From Planococcus maitriensis (GTDB lineage: Bacteria; Bacillota; Bacilli; Bacillales_A; Planococcaceae): 64,000 nt of DNA. Made by a program: the position numbers and the translations under genes. Positions 25,370 to 33,148 of the stretch are shown one piece after another. The stretch is taken from NCBI RefSeq assembly GCF_003289925.1, contig NZ_QLZQ01000001.1, forward strand, positions 744,001 to 808,000. Direction: 5' to 3'. The notes beneath the pieces were generated by a model, which ran no database searches, had not been told where the DNA came from, and worked only from the letters and a program-made list of their open reading frames with translations. The stretch's first letter is position 1. The number at the start of each line of letters is the position of its first letter.

Positions 25370-26581
25370 ATGACCGATTTGAAAAACGATTCGCTGGACT
25401 TGCATAGACGGCATCAAGGGAAATTGGAGATTCGTTCAAAAGTGGCTGTGGAAAACGAGAGGGATTTGAGCCTCGCCTACTCTCCCGGCGTAGCGGCACC
25501 GTGCCGTGAAATTCATGCCGATCCAAGCAAAGTGCATGACTACACGATGAAAGGCAATACGGTTGCAGTCATAACTGACGGCACCGCCGTGCTCGGGCTC
25601 GGCAATATCGGCCCGCAAGCGGCGCTCCCGGTGATGGAAGGGAAAGCTTTATTGTTCAAGGAATTTGCCGGTGTGGATGCATTCCCGATCTGCCTGGATA
25701 CAACGGATGCCGAAGAAATCATCCGAACCGTCAAATTGCTCGAGCCGGGCTTCGGCGGCGTCAATCTGGAAGACATTGCCGCCCCGACTTGCTTCATCGT
25801 GGAGCAGCGTTTGAAACAGGAAATGAATATCCCTGTATTCCATGATGACCAGCACGGCACTGCAATTGTGACCTTGGCAGGCCTCATCAATTCCTTGAAG
25901 TTGGTCGAAAAGGAAGTGGAAGACGTGAAAGTGGTCGTGAATGGCGCCGGCGCAGCAGGTATCGCCATCGTCAAATTGCTTGCAAAGTTCGGTTTTGGCC
26001 ATATCGTCATGTGCGATACGAAGGGTGCCATCTATAAAGGGCGCCAGAACGGCATGAATCCTTTCAAGGCAGAAGTTGCGGAGATGAGCAATTACCAGAT
26101 GGAGCAAAGCCAGCTCGCGGATGTCATCGCCGGTGCCGATGTCTTTGTCGGCGTATCGGCAGAAGGCGCTTTGACGGAAAGCATGGTCCGTTCGATGAAC
26201 GAAGATCCAGTCATCTTCGCAATGGCGAACCCGAATCCTGAAATCCTGCCGGATGCCGCAAAATCGGCCGGTGCACGGGTCATCGGCACAGGGCGTTCCG
26301 ATTTCGCCAACCAGGTCAATAATGTACTGGCGTTTCCAGGGTTATTCCGGGGTGCCCTTGATGTACAGGCGAGCGATATCAATGACGCGATGAAAATCGC
26401 GGCAGTCGAAGCGATCGCTGCGTTGATCGCTACCCATGAGCTTCACGAAGATTATGTGATACCGAAGCCGTTCGACCCGCGTGTAGCACAGGCGGTCGCT
26501 GAAGCAGTCTCAAAAGCTGCCGAAGAAACGGGCGTTGCCAAAGTATCGCTTAAAGAGCCTGCCCAGCAGATTGTTTTATGA
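25370..26581 (+). CDS. NAD(P)-dependent malic enzyme
   Basis: Oxidative decarboxylation of malate to pyruvate and CO2. The 403-residue protein is the short bacterial type (YtsJ/MaeB-N-like). Signature segments: LSLAYSPGVAAPCREI near the N-terminus, AVITDGTAVLGLGNIGP, the metal-binding PVFHDDQHGTA and NAD-binding VVVNGAGAAGIAI, plus IFAMANPNPEI. Start ATG 25370 is preferred to 25361 because GGGAG abuts the latter. It links the glyoxylate-bypass and TRAP carboxylate genes elsewhere in the window by metabolism, though it is transcribed alone between its own promoter and a terminator. Confidence 0.93.
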   Translation: MTDLKNDSLDLHRRHQGKLEIRSKVAVENERDLSLAYSPGVAAPCREIHADPSKVHDYTMKGNTVAVITDGTAVLGLGNIGPQAALPVMEGKALLFKEFAGVDAFPICLDTTDAEEIIRTVKLLEPGFGGVNLEDIAAPTCFIVEQRLKQEMNIPVFHDDQHGTAIVTLAGLINSLKLVEKEVEDVKVVVNGAGAAGIAIVKLLAKFGFGHIVMCDTKGAIYKGRQNGMNPFKAEVAEMSNYQMEQSQLADVIAGADVFVGVSAEGALTESMVRSMNEDPVIFAMANPNPEILPDAAKSAGARVIGTGRSDFANQVNNVLAFPGLFRGALDVQASDINDAMKIAAVEAIAALIATHELHEDYVIPKPFDPRVAQAVAEAVSKAAEETGVAKVSLKEPAQQIVL

Positions 26582-26588
26582 TAAATAG

Positions 26589-26632
26589 AAGAAAGCCTGA
26601 ATTCCCCTCCCCCTGGAATTCAGGCTTTCTTA
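26589..26632 (+). terminator. Intrinsic terminator
   Basis: Stem GAAAGCCTGAATTCC / GGAATTCAGGCTTTC with TT tail, after malic enzyme. Confidence 0.9.
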
Positions 26633-26657
26633 GGTTTGAGGGGGAATGAGTAGACAC

Positions 26658-26703
26658 AAAAAAGGCCGCCCGGTTCGTCAGCTGACGAACCGGGCGGCCT
26701 TTA
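26658..26703. terminator. Perfect-palindrome terminator for metIC
   Basis: A 42-base perfect inverted repeat (26661-26702), arms starting AAAGGCCGCCCGGTTCGTC, with A/T flanks; placed at the end of the minus-strand metC gene and able to act from either side. Confidence 0.9.
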
Positions 26704-26715
26704 GAATGAACACAA

Positions 26716-27888
26716 TCAATCAGCGACGCTAAGCCCTTTGGCGATCGCGATTTTCTCGAGTGCCTGGCTGAAGTCGTTGATCAAGTCATCGGGATGCTCG
26801 AGTCCTGCGGAAAAGCGCAAAAGCCCATCGGTGATCCCGCGCTTCTCGCGTTCAGCGGGCGGCATGGCAGCATGGGACATCGTGGCCGGATAGGACAGGA
26901 TTGACTCAACAGCGCCGAGGCTGACGGCAAACACAGGGATTTCCAAAGCATCTACGAGAATACGGGCGGCATCCTTATCCGCCAGGCGGAATGACAGCAC
27001 ACAGCCTGCATGGCTTGCTTGGCGGCTATGGATCGGATTTCCGGGATGAAACGAAAAGCCGGGATAATAGACTTCTTCGACAAGCGGGTGCCTATGCAGA
27101 TACTCGGCAATGCGTGCGGTCGTCTCGCCGGATTGTTTTGTGCGGGCGCCAAGCGTTTTGATGCCTTGGATCAATGTATAGGAATCCTGTGCGCCGAGCA
27201 CAGATCCGAATGTATTTTGGATGAATGCCAATTGTTCGCCGAGGCCGGCATCTTTTGTCACCGCAAGGCCGGCCGTGATGTCACTATGGCCAGACAGGAA
27301 CTTCGTCGCGCTGTGGAGCACGATATCTGCGCCGAGTTCAAGCGGGTTCTGGTAAAGCGGCGTCATGAAGGTATTGTCGACGAATGTCATCGCATCGTTT
27401 GCTTTGGCCAGTTTCGCAGCCATTTCGATATCGGTAATTTTCATGACGGGATTGGAAGGCGTTTCGATGTAGACTACTTTCGTGTTCGGCTGGAATGCTG
27501 CGGCGACTTCGCCAAGGTCGGTCATGTCGACGAATGTGTAATCGACTTTGAATTTTTCCAGCACTTCCGTGATGAAGCGATAAGTGCCGCCGTAAACATC
27601 TTCCGAGACCAGCACATGGTCGCCGGCTTTCAATAGCATGAAGGCCGATGAGATGGCTGCCATGCCGGAAGAAAAGGCCAAGCCCCGCGCGCCGCCTTCT
27701 AGTTTGGCGATCGTTTCTTCAAGCGATTTGCGCGTCGGGTTGCCGGAGCGGCTGTAATCAAAAGGCCCGAATGAATCGATGCTTTCCTGATGGAAAGTCG
27801 ATGATAAATAGATCGGCACATTGACTGCGCCTGTTAATGGATCGATGCCTGCTGAATGGATCAATTTCGTCTCGCGTCGTTCACTCAT
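26716..27888 (-). CDS. metC: Cystathionine beta-lyase
   Basis: PLP enzyme of the Cys/Met metabolism family (390 residues) that cleaves cystathionine to homocysteine, pyruvate and ammonia. Visible features: VPIYLSSTFHQ, the phosphate-binding YSRSGNPTR, SSGMAAISSA, ETPSNPVM, FVDNTFMTPL and the PLP lysine in LHSATKFLSGHSD. It follows metI with an 8-base overlap, reproducing the metI-metC pair of B. subtilis, so a biosynthetic lyase role is more likely than degradation. Distinguishing it from a gamma-lyase or homocysteine synthase by sequence alone is uncertain. The operon is controlled by the S-box upstream of metI. Confidence 0.88.
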   Translation of the reverse strand: MSERRETKLIHSAGIDPLTGAVNVPIYLSSTFHQESIDSFGPFDYSRSGNPTRKSLEETIAKLEGGARGLAFSSGMAAISSAFMLLKAGDHVLVSEDVYGGTYRFITEVLEKFKVDYTFVDMTDLGEVAAAFQPNTKVVYIETPSNPVMKITDIEMAAKLAKANDAMTFVDNTFMTPLYQNPLELGADIVLHSATKFLSGHSDITAGLAVTKDAGLGEQLAFIQNTFGSVLGAQDSYTLIQGIKTLGARTKQSGETTARIAEYLHRHPLVEEVYYPGFSFHPGNPIHSRQASHAGCVLSFRLADKDAARILVDALEIPVFAVSLGAVESILSYPATMSHAAMPPAEREKRGITDGLLRFSAGLEHPDDLINDFSQALEKIAIAKGLSVAD

Positions 27889-29005
27889 GGGAAACGACCT
27901 CCTTTTCCAGTTTGGCCAAGGCTTGTGACAAATCAGCGATCAAATCTTCTGCCTGCTCGACGCCTACAGAGAAGCGGAGCAGGCGGTTACAGACGCCGCG
28001 TGCCGTGCGATCTGCGACCGGCATATCGGCATGGGTCTGGGTCGCGGGATACGTGATGAAACTTTCCACACCGCCAAGGCTCTCTGCGAATGTGATGAGC
28101 GACAGGCTCTCGAGGAATTCCCCCACCCATTGTTCTTCACGCAGGCGGAACGACAGCATGCCGCCTTTCCCGGGATACAGCACGTCTGTCACGGTATCTT
28201 GAGCTTCCAAAAAACGGGCAAGTTCTTTGGAGTTCGCTTCGTGCTGGCGCATGCGCAGCGGCAAGGTTTTCAAGCCGCGGATCAACAGCCAAGAATCGAG
28301 CGGCGACAGCACAGCGCCGGCTGAGTTGTGGGCGTTGAAAAGCTGCTCGCATAAATCCTCGCCTTTTGCGGCGACTAGCCCAGCGAGCACGTCGTTATGG
28401 CCGCCGATGTATTTGGTGGCGCTGTGGAGCACGATATCGGCGCCGATTGCGAGCGGCTGCTGCAAGAAAGGCGTCAAAAAAGTATTGTCGACAATCAATA
28501 AAAGATTGTGGCGCTTAGCCATTTGTGCATACAATTCCAAATCGATTTCCTGCATCAACGGGTTGGTCGGGGTTTCGATGAAAATCGCTTTTGTGTTGTC
28601 ATTGATTTTTGCTTCGGCCGTTTTCGGATCGATGAAGGAATCGTATACGGGGCGGATATGGTATTTCTCTTCATATTGTTCCAGCAGGCGGTAGGTGCCG
28701 CCATAAATGTCTTCGGGAAGCAAAATCTCATCGTTCGGGCGGAACAGGGAGAGGACCAGCTGGATCGCGGCCATTCCAGAGCTGCACGCAAAGCCTGCGT
28801 CGCCGCCTTCTAGATTCGCGATCCCTTCTTCGAGAAGCTGGCGTGTCGGATTTTTCGTCCGCGTATAATCATAGCCTGTGGATTTGCCAAGGCCTTCATG
28901 TTCGTAGGCGGTAGAAAGATAAATCGGGGGATTGACCGCCCCTGTGCGTTGATCGCTGCGGTTGCCGAGTTGTACCAGGCGTGTTTCTAGGCTATGTTGC
29001 GTCAT
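27881..29005 (-). CDS. metI: Cystathionine gamma-synthase / O-acetylhomoserine thiolyase
   Basis: First enzyme of the transsulfuration pair: joins acyl-homoserine with cysteine (or sulfide) for methionine synthesis. The 374-residue protein shows AVNPPIYLSTAYEH, YDYTRTKNPTR, SSGMAAIQLV, ETPTNPLMQEID, VDNTFLTPF and the PLP lysine in LHSATKYIGGHND, followed by the LLIRGLKTLPLRM segment. Start placed at ATG 29005, since AAAGGATGAGG is correctly spaced for it; an ATG three codons earlier overlaps the ribosome site. Preceded by an S-box leader, so expressed when S-adenosylmethionine is low. Confidence 0.9.
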   Translation of the reverse strand: MTQHSLETRLVQLGNRSDQRTGAVNPPIYLSTAYEHEGLGKSTGYDYTRTKNPTRQLLEEGIANLEGGDAGFACSSGMAAIQLVLSLFRPNDEILLPEDIYGGTYRLLEQYEEKYHIRPVYDSFIDPKTAEAKINDNTKAIFIETPTNPLMQEIDLELYAQMAKRHNLLLIVDNTFLTPFLQQPLAIGADIVLHSATKYIGGHNDVLAGLVAAKGEDLCEQLFNAHNSAGAVLSPLDSWLLIRGLKTLPLRMRQHEANSKELARFLEAQDTVTDVLYPGKGGMLSFRLREEQWVGEFLESLSLITFAESLGGVESFITYPATQTHADMPVADRTARGVCNRLLRFSVGVEQAEDLIADLSQALAKLEKEVVSHE

Positions 29006-29023
29006 GGTCCTCATCCTTTCAAA

Positions 29024-29069
29024 TCAAAAAGCAGGGGCTTTCTTCTATGATAAGAAGAAAGCCCCTGCC
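29024..29069 (-). terminator. S-box expression-platform terminator
   Basis: Perfect 16-bp stem (29031-29046 with 29053-29068; GCAGGGGCTTTCTTCT arm) followed on the minus strand by a U run, between the S-box aptamer and metI. Confidence 0.93.
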
Positions 29070-29079
29070 GTATATGCTA

Positions 29080-29187
29080 TCTTCTCATCTACTAGGCTTC
29101 ACCTATTGGAATTAGCACCGTGACAAACACGTCCGGTTGCTGAGACTTCAAAGGGCCAAATCCCTCCATCTCTCTCGATAAGAATCG
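29080..29187 (-). promoter_or_regulatory. SAM-I riboswitch (S-box) aptamer
   Basis: Read on the minus strand this has the S-box core in order: CTTATCGAGAGAGATGGAGG, then GATTTGGCCCTTTGAAGTC, TCAGCAACCG (kink-turn region), a variable helix, GGTGCTAATTCC, and the closing GATGAGAAG strand. It is followed by the terminator and metI. S-adenosylmethionine binding should favour the terminator and turn off metIC. Confidence 0.95.
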
Positions 29188-29219
29188 TTTTATATAGTTG
29201 TGGTTAGTTGATGTTTTCC

Positions 29220-29248
29220 ATCATACGGCAATTACTTTCGAAATACAA
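29220..29248 (-). promoter_or_regulatory. Promoter of the metIC leader
   Basis: On the minus strand, -35 TTGTAT (29243-29248) and -10 TATGAT (29220-29225) are separated by 17 bases; start would be near 29213, about 27 bases before the aptamer. Confidence 0.65.
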
Positions 29249-29381
29249 GCGGAATATTGAAAAAACTCTTATAATTGCCTTAAAGGCGCTCGCTTTTATT
29301 TCGGAAGCTGAAATGGTATGCTGAGGTAAACTTTAATCATGCCCGGCCGTCATAAGGCCAGTTGCAAAGGGGTTCTGACTT

Positions 29382-29687
29382 ATGTACATCGTCACATCGA
29401 CCGTCATTGTACCGGAAGACAAAGTGCAGGACGTCATTGAAATATACCAAAAACGATCGCGCCGCGTGGACCAGGCGGAAGGCTTCACTTCGTTCCGGCT
29501 GATCCAAAACACGAAAAAACGGCATGAATTGACTGTCCATCTGGAATGGCAGTCCAAACAGTCATATATGAACTGGGTCAAGAGCCAGGAGTTCAAGGAG
29601 ATCCATGATTTGGAGAAGAACTATCCCGACCAGGAACTCGCGGGCATCGTGCCGAAAGTCCATCAATACGAAGTGGTGGCCGAATGA
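29382..29687 (+). CDS. Antibiotic biosynthesis monooxygenase (ABM) domain protein, HmoA/IsdG-like
   Basis: Small ferredoxin-like dimeric alpha+beta barrel protein (101 residues). It begins MYIVTSTVIVPEDKVQDVIE and has the conserved aromatic strand LEWQSKQSYMNWVKSQEF, as in heme-degrading HmoA/HmoB and IsdG-type proteins. Whether it degrades heme is unsure: the catalytic Asn/His/Trp set cannot be assigned by eye beyond a Trp and the His at about residue 54. The stop overlaps the next start (ATGA), so the two are translated together. First gene of the four-gene operon with a B12-binding protein. Confidence 0.75.
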   Translation: MYIVTSTVIVPEDKVQDVIEIYQKRSRRVDQAEGFTSFRLIQNTKKRHELTVHLEWQSKQSYMNWVKSQEFKEIHDLEKNYPDQELAGIVPKVHQYEVVAE

Positions 29688-30052
29688 ACCAGGAGCAGAA
29701 ACAGCAAATCGCGGAAGTCACGACAGACGGCATTTACGAAGCGTATCCGAATTTATGGGAACGTTTTGGGGACCGGGGCTATGCCCACACGGTCAAAGAC
29801 AACCATCACCACTTGGATTACCTTGAAACGGCTTGGGAGCTGCAGAGCGAACAATCCTTTCTTGATTACGCCATCTGGCTCGAGACGGTGCTCGTGAGCC
29901 GCAATGTCGAAACTGCGCTCATCATCGATAATTTCCAGCGGCTTATCGAAATTGTGCCGCGCTACACCGAAACAACGCAAGGAGATTTCATGCGGGGCTG
30001 CCTCGATCGCGCAGTCCGGTTATTGGAGCTCCCTCACCACAAAAGGGGCTGA
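29684..30052 (+). CDS. Uncharacterised helical protein in B12/STAS operon
   Basis: I do not recognise the family. The 122-residue protein looks wholly alpha-helical and soluble, with a His-rich stretch DNHHHLDYLETAWEL near the middle, a conserved-looking FLDYAIWLETVLVSRNV helix, and IIDNFQRLIEIVPRY. Its size and helical nature recall the helical bundles that precede B12-binding domains or the globin-like N-domains of RsbR paralogues; this is only a suggestion. It shares ATGA with the gene before and ends 4 bases before the B12-binding gene, so it should act with them. Confidence 0.7.
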   Translation: MNQEQKQQIAEVTTDGIYEAYPNLWERFGDRGYAHTVKDNHHHLDYLETAWELQSEQSFLDYAIWLETVLVSRNVETALIIDNFQRLIEIVPRYTETTQGDFMRGCLDRAVRLLELPHHKRG

Positions 30053-30056
30053 TCAA

Positions 30057-30707
30057 ATGAACGAGTCAACACAGCTTTCGGATCTTTTCCTGCAAGGGCA
30101 GGAAGAGGAAGCTTTGAAATACGTCCAGGATTTCCTGGAAAGCCATTCGCATGAACAGCTTTATGGCGAACTTTTGACCCCGGCGATGTACCGCATCGGT
30201 GAACTATGGGAACAAAATGAGATTTCGGTTGCGGAAGAGCATTTGGCAACCGCCGTTTGCGATTTTGTCTTGTCCGCTACGGAACTGCGCAATAAAGATA
30301 AAGAGGGCCGCAAAAAGGCGATGATCTTCGGCCCGGAAGGCGAAGAGCATTATATCGGGCTCAAGATGGCCGCAGCCTTGTTCCGTGAAGAGGGATACGA
30401 AGTCCGCTATATGGGGCCGAATCTGCCGCTCGATTCAGCACTTGGGTTGGCGGAAGATTGGCAGCCGGATGTCGTTGCGTTATCAGGAGCACTTGCACAC
30501 CGCTTGCCGGTTTTGAAAACCTATGCGGAAGCATTTGCGCAAGTCGGCTCCAAGCCCGCCGTCCTGATTGGCGGCAGGGCCGTCACATTGCCGAGCTTTA
30601 CAGGCCTGCACATAAAAGGAGCGGTGATCGTCCGGGGCCTTGGTGCGCTCAGGGAATGGATCCGCACTGGAAAGGGGCCGAACGATGACACGCTCTCCAT
30701 TGGCTGA
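30057..30707 (+). CDS. Stand-alone cobalamin (B12)-binding protein with CarH-type motif
   Basis: A 216-residue protein made of a helical cap (about 1-80) and a Rossmann-like B12-binding domain (about 87-205). The cap has W51 followed by nine residues and then E61-H62 (ELWEQNEISVAEEH): this W-x9-EH motif is that of CarH/LitR photoreceptors, where it packs on adenosylcobalamin. The binding domain has E96-x-H98-x-x-G101 (axial His98), the SGAL loop (143-146) and IGGRA (171-175). The MerR DNA-binding domain of CarH is missing. No methyltransferase or mutase is nearby. The role is probably sensing; the partner is likely the STAS protein whose gene overlaps by 23 bases. The ATG has AAGGGG upstream. 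Confidence 0.85.
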   Translation: MNESTQLSDLFLQGQEEEALKYVQDFLESHSHEQLYGELLTPAMYRIGELWEQNEISVAEEHLATAVCDFVLSATELRNKDKEGRKKAMIFGPEGEEHYIGLKMAAALFREEGYEVRYMGPNLPLDSALGLAEDWQPDVVALSGALAHRLPVLKTYAEAFAQVGSKPAVLIGGRAVTLPSFTGLHIKGAVIVRGLGALREWIRTGKGPNDDTLSIG

Positions 30708-31446
30708 ATGGCCGCTTCCCGCTTTTCAATTGAACAATAGCTTTGCGGTCGTCGACTATTCCCAGGAGGCAGAACGGCTTTTTGGAAAACCGGGCGGATT
30801 CTTTGAATTGCTCGATGAAGGCAGCCGCCCGAAAGCGGAACGCTTGCTGAAAACCCGAGACGACAATAAGCCTGTAGAACTGAATTTCACCACGGAGGCC
30901 GGCTTTTTCTTGGCGGATGTCTATTACCGCTGGGACAGCGACTTTTCGCTGAACCTCGTGCTGGTACCGAAAGATGGACAAATGGCTGCCATCGCCGCGC
31001 AATTGGCCCGCCTGCGCGACCGCTTGAAAGAAACGGATTATGAATTGCTCAAGGAAAAGGAACGTTCGGATGAGCTGCTGGAGAAAGTGCGCGAACTTTC
31101 CGCACCGTGCATCGCAATCGGTGGAGGGTATGTGCTGATACCTCTATTCGGCAATTTGGACGCCAAAAAAGTTGAAGCGATCCGCCCGTATATTGTGTCG
31201 CGAATCTACGAATACGAAGCTGAGACAGTTGTGGTCGATTTGACGGCGATGGGTTCGGTGACGCAAGAAGGCGTCAATTACCTGGAATCGCTCGTGCAGA
31301 CCTTGGGCGTCATGGGAATCGATGCGGTCATCACCGGCGTGAAGCCGGACCATGCCCAAAAATTGCATCTGTTAAAACGGGAAATGAATCTGCGTTTCGA
31401 AGCTTCACTGGAATCCATCCTGACAGCAGCGTCAGCAAAGCATTGA
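30685..31446 (+). CDS. PAS-like plus STAS domain protein (RsbR-like)
   Basis: A 253-residue protein: N-terminal PAS-like domain (about 8-105, FAVVDYSQEAERLFG and the final LNLVLVPKDG), a coiled coil (about 110-138, RLRDRLKETDYELLKEKERSDELLEK without break) and a C-terminal STAS domain (about 140-245) with IPLFGNLD, TVVVDLTAMGSVTQEGVNYL and AVITGVKPDHAQKL, as in RsbR/YtvA-type stressosome proteins. By eye, the position of the second phosphorylated Thr of RsbRA (IDT in the family) reads VTQ here, so phospho-control may differ. Starts inside the preceding gene; ends with a terminator. Confidence 0.82.
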   Translation: MTRSPLAEWPLPAFQLNNSFAVVDYSQEAERLFGKPGGFFELLDEGSRPKAERLLKTRDDNKPVELNFTTEAGFFLADVYYRWDSDFSLNLVLVPKDGQMAAIAAQLARLRDRLKETDYELLKEKERSDELLEKVRELSAPCIAIGGGYVLIPLFGNLDAKKVEAIRPYIVSRIYEYEAETVVVDLTAMGSVTQEGVNYLESLVQTLGVMGIDAVITGVKPDHAQKLHLLKREMNLRFEASLESILTAASAKH

Positions 31447-31448
31447 TG

Positions 31449-31475
31449 AAACCGGCCATCAGAGCCGGTTTTTTC
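31449..31475 (+). terminator. Intrinsic terminator
   Basis: Stem AAACCGGC / GCCGGTTT with T run; ends the B12/STAS operon. Confidence 0.88.
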
Positions 31476-31521
31476 ATGGCCAGGAAGCCCGGTGAATGGA
31501 TGATTGTTTATTTCCCTGTAG

Positions 31522-31556
31522 TATATTTGAATATATTTCGGGAATACACATATAGA
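31522..31556 (+). promoter_or_regulatory. czcD promoter with dyad
   Basis: -35 TTGAAT (31527-31532) and -10 TATAGA (31551-31556) are 18 bases apart. The -35 lies inside a perfect dyad TATATT-TG-AATATA (31522-31535), the kind of AT-rich operator bound by ArsR/SmtB metal sensors. Regulator unknown; the ArsR-family gene at 32719 is a candidate. Confidence 0.5.
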
Positions 31557-31593
31557 AGAGGATTATTAAGAAGCTGCAGTGGAGGTGTTGGCG

Positions 31594-32538
31594 GTGGGAT
31601 CATCACATGACCATGCGCATAGCCGCAATAAAAAAACATTGTTGATCGCCTTTCTGATCATCACCGGTTATATGGTGGTCGAGGCGATCGGCGGATATTT
31701 GACGAACAGCCTTGCGCTGCTGGCGGATGCCGGCCATATGCTGAGCGATTCCATTTCGCTCGGTGTCGGCTACCTGGCTTTTTCCATTGGCGAAAAAGCA
31801 GCCGACCAAATGAAGACTTACGGCTATAAACGCTTTGAAATTCTGGCGGCAGTCTTTAACGGCGTGACGCTCGTGTTGATTTCGTTCTATATTTTCTATG
31901 AAGCCTATCACCGATTTTCCGACCCACCTGAAATTGCGACTTCGGGCATGCTGGCCATTGCGGTTATCGGCTTGCTCGTCAATATCCTCGTTGCGTGGAT
32001 TTTGATGCGCGGAGGCGATACGAAAGAAAATTTGAACCTCCGTGCCGCTTTTTTACATGTCTTAAGTGATTTGCTCGGATCGGTCGGCGCGATCACGGCG
32101 GCCCTGTTGATCATTTTCTTCGGGTGGGCATGGGCAGATCCGCTGGCGAGTGTAGTTGTCGCCATCCTTGTCTTGATCAGCGGCTGGCGCGTAACGAAAG
32201 AAGCGGTGCATGTCTTGATGGAAGGCACGCCGAAAAATGTCGACCTGGAACAAGTAGCGCAAACGATCGAAGCGCTGCCTGCCGTGAAAAGTATCCACGA
32301 CCTTCACGTGTGGAGCATCACGAGCGGGAAGAATGCCATGTCGGGACATGTGGTCATCAAAGAACATATCTCGTTCAAGGACAGCCAGCAAGTGCTTAGG
32401 GATATTGAACATGCGCTGTTGGAGCTGAAAATCGGCCATGTCACCGTGCAGTTGGAAACCGAAGATCATCCCCATGACGACTCGATCCGCTGCCAAGGGC
32501 AAGAAGAGACTGAAGCGGCTGGGCATCATCATCATTGA
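31594..32538 (+). CDS. czcD: Cation diffusion facilitator (Zn/Co/Cd efflux)
   Basis: Metal/proton antiporter of 314 residues. Six transmembrane helices (about 15-210), with the metal sites DAGHMLSD in helix 2 and HVLSDLLGS in helix 5, then a cytoplasmic ferredoxin-like domain with IHDLHVWSI. Both termini are His-rich (SSHDHAHS near the start and GHHHH at the end), as in CzcD. GTG 31594 is chosen as start because GGAGGTG is directly upstream; an earlier GTG overlaps the ribosome site. Exports Zn, Co or Cd from the cytoplasm. Followed by a strong terminator, then an arsR-arsC pair. Confidence 0.9.
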   Translation: MGSSHDHAHSRNKKTLLIAFLIITGYMVVEAIGGYLTNSLALLADAGHMLSDSISLGVGYLAFSIGEKAADQMKTYGYKRFEILAAVFNGVTLVLISFYIFYEAYHRFSDPPEIATSGMLAIAVIGLLVNILVAWILMRGGDTKENLNLRAAFLHVLSDLLGSVGAITAALLIIFFGWAWADPLASVVVAILVLISGWRVTKEAVHVLMEGTPKNVDLEQVAQTIEALPAVKSIHDLHVWSITSGKNAMSGHVVIKEHISFKDSQQVLRDIEHALLELKIGHVTVQLETEDHPHDDSIRCQGQEETEAAGHHHH

Positions 32539-32556
32539 AGAAAAGATTCAATCAGG

Positions 32557-32586
32557 AAGGAGCGGGAGCATGCCGCTCCTTTTTTC
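32557..32586 (+). terminator. Intrinsic terminator
   Basis: Stem AAGGAGCGG / CCGCTCCTT with T run after czcD. Confidence 0.9.
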
Positions 32587-32631
32587 TATGAAAAATACGC
32601 GCTGTACATGTTTTATCGTCCAGATCGCCAC

Positions 32632-32660
32632 TTGAACATATAAGCATATGCTGATATGCT
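32632..32660 (+). promoter_or_regulatory. arsR promoter with overlapping ArsR/SmtB-type operator
   Basis: -35 TTGAAC (32632-32637), 17-base spacer, -10 TATGCT (32655-32660). A 22-base dyad (32637-32658, left arm CATATAAGCAT, right arm ATGCTGATATG; 10 of 11 pairs match) fills the spacer. Repressor binding here would block RNA polymerase, which fits autoregulation by the downstream ArsR. Confidence 0.75.
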
Positions 32661-32718
32661 GTGTTTGACATTACAGTATTTAACCAGACCTAAGTATAGA
32701 AGCGGAGGGAATCATCCG

Positions 32719-33069
32719 ATGGAAGTGAAAACGCGCGAAATAGAAATTGACAAAGCGAGCATGCTGCTGAAGCTATTAGGTGACAAGACAAGATTGTCGA
32801 TGGTCAAATTGCTCGAAAAAAACGATTGCTGCGTCTGCGAATTCGTGGAAATCTTTAACGTCAGCCAGTCCGCGATCAGCCAGCACTTGCGCAAGCTTCG
32901 CGATCTCGGTTTAGTGAAGGAAAAACGCAAGGGGCAATGGATTTTCTATTCATTGAACCAGGACAGTGAATTATACGACATGCTCATGCAAGTCTTGGCA
33001 TTCATTCCGAACCAGGATGAGCGCATCGAGAGATTGGTGGAGCAGGGATTGCGCATTCGTTGTGAGTAA
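32719..33069 (+). CDS. arsR: ArsR-family metalloregulator
   Basis: Winged-helix repressor of 116 residues. Helix-turn-helix about residues 40-70 (FVEIFNVSQSAISQHLRKLRDLGLV), with the arsenic/antimony-type thiolate motif CCVCEF just before it, a CxC arrangement in helix alpha-3 as in classical ArsR. It should leave its operator when As(III) binds. The start at 32719 has GGAGGG upstream; the dyad at 32637-32658 is the likely operator. Followed after 79 bases by arsC. The arsenite efflux gene (arsB or acr3) that normally completes the operon is not found. Confidence 0.87.
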   Translation: MEVKTREIEIDKASMLLKLLGDKTRLSMVKLLEKNDCCVCEFVEIFNVSQSAISQHLRKLRDLGLVKEKRKGQWIFYSLNQDSELYDMLMQVLAFIPNQDERIERLVEQGLRIRCE

Positions 33070-33071
33070 TA

Positions 33072-33092
33072 GTGATACGGAAAAGGTATCAC
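33072..33092 (+). other. Small hairpin between arsR and arsC
   Basis: GTGATAC / GTATCAC seven-pair stem without a T run. It may stabilise or partly attenuate the arsRC transcript. Confidence 0.35.
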
Positions 33093-33148
33093 GTTGAATA
33101 AACATAGAGATACTAAAAACCATTCATGGAACAAGGGAGCTAATCAAT

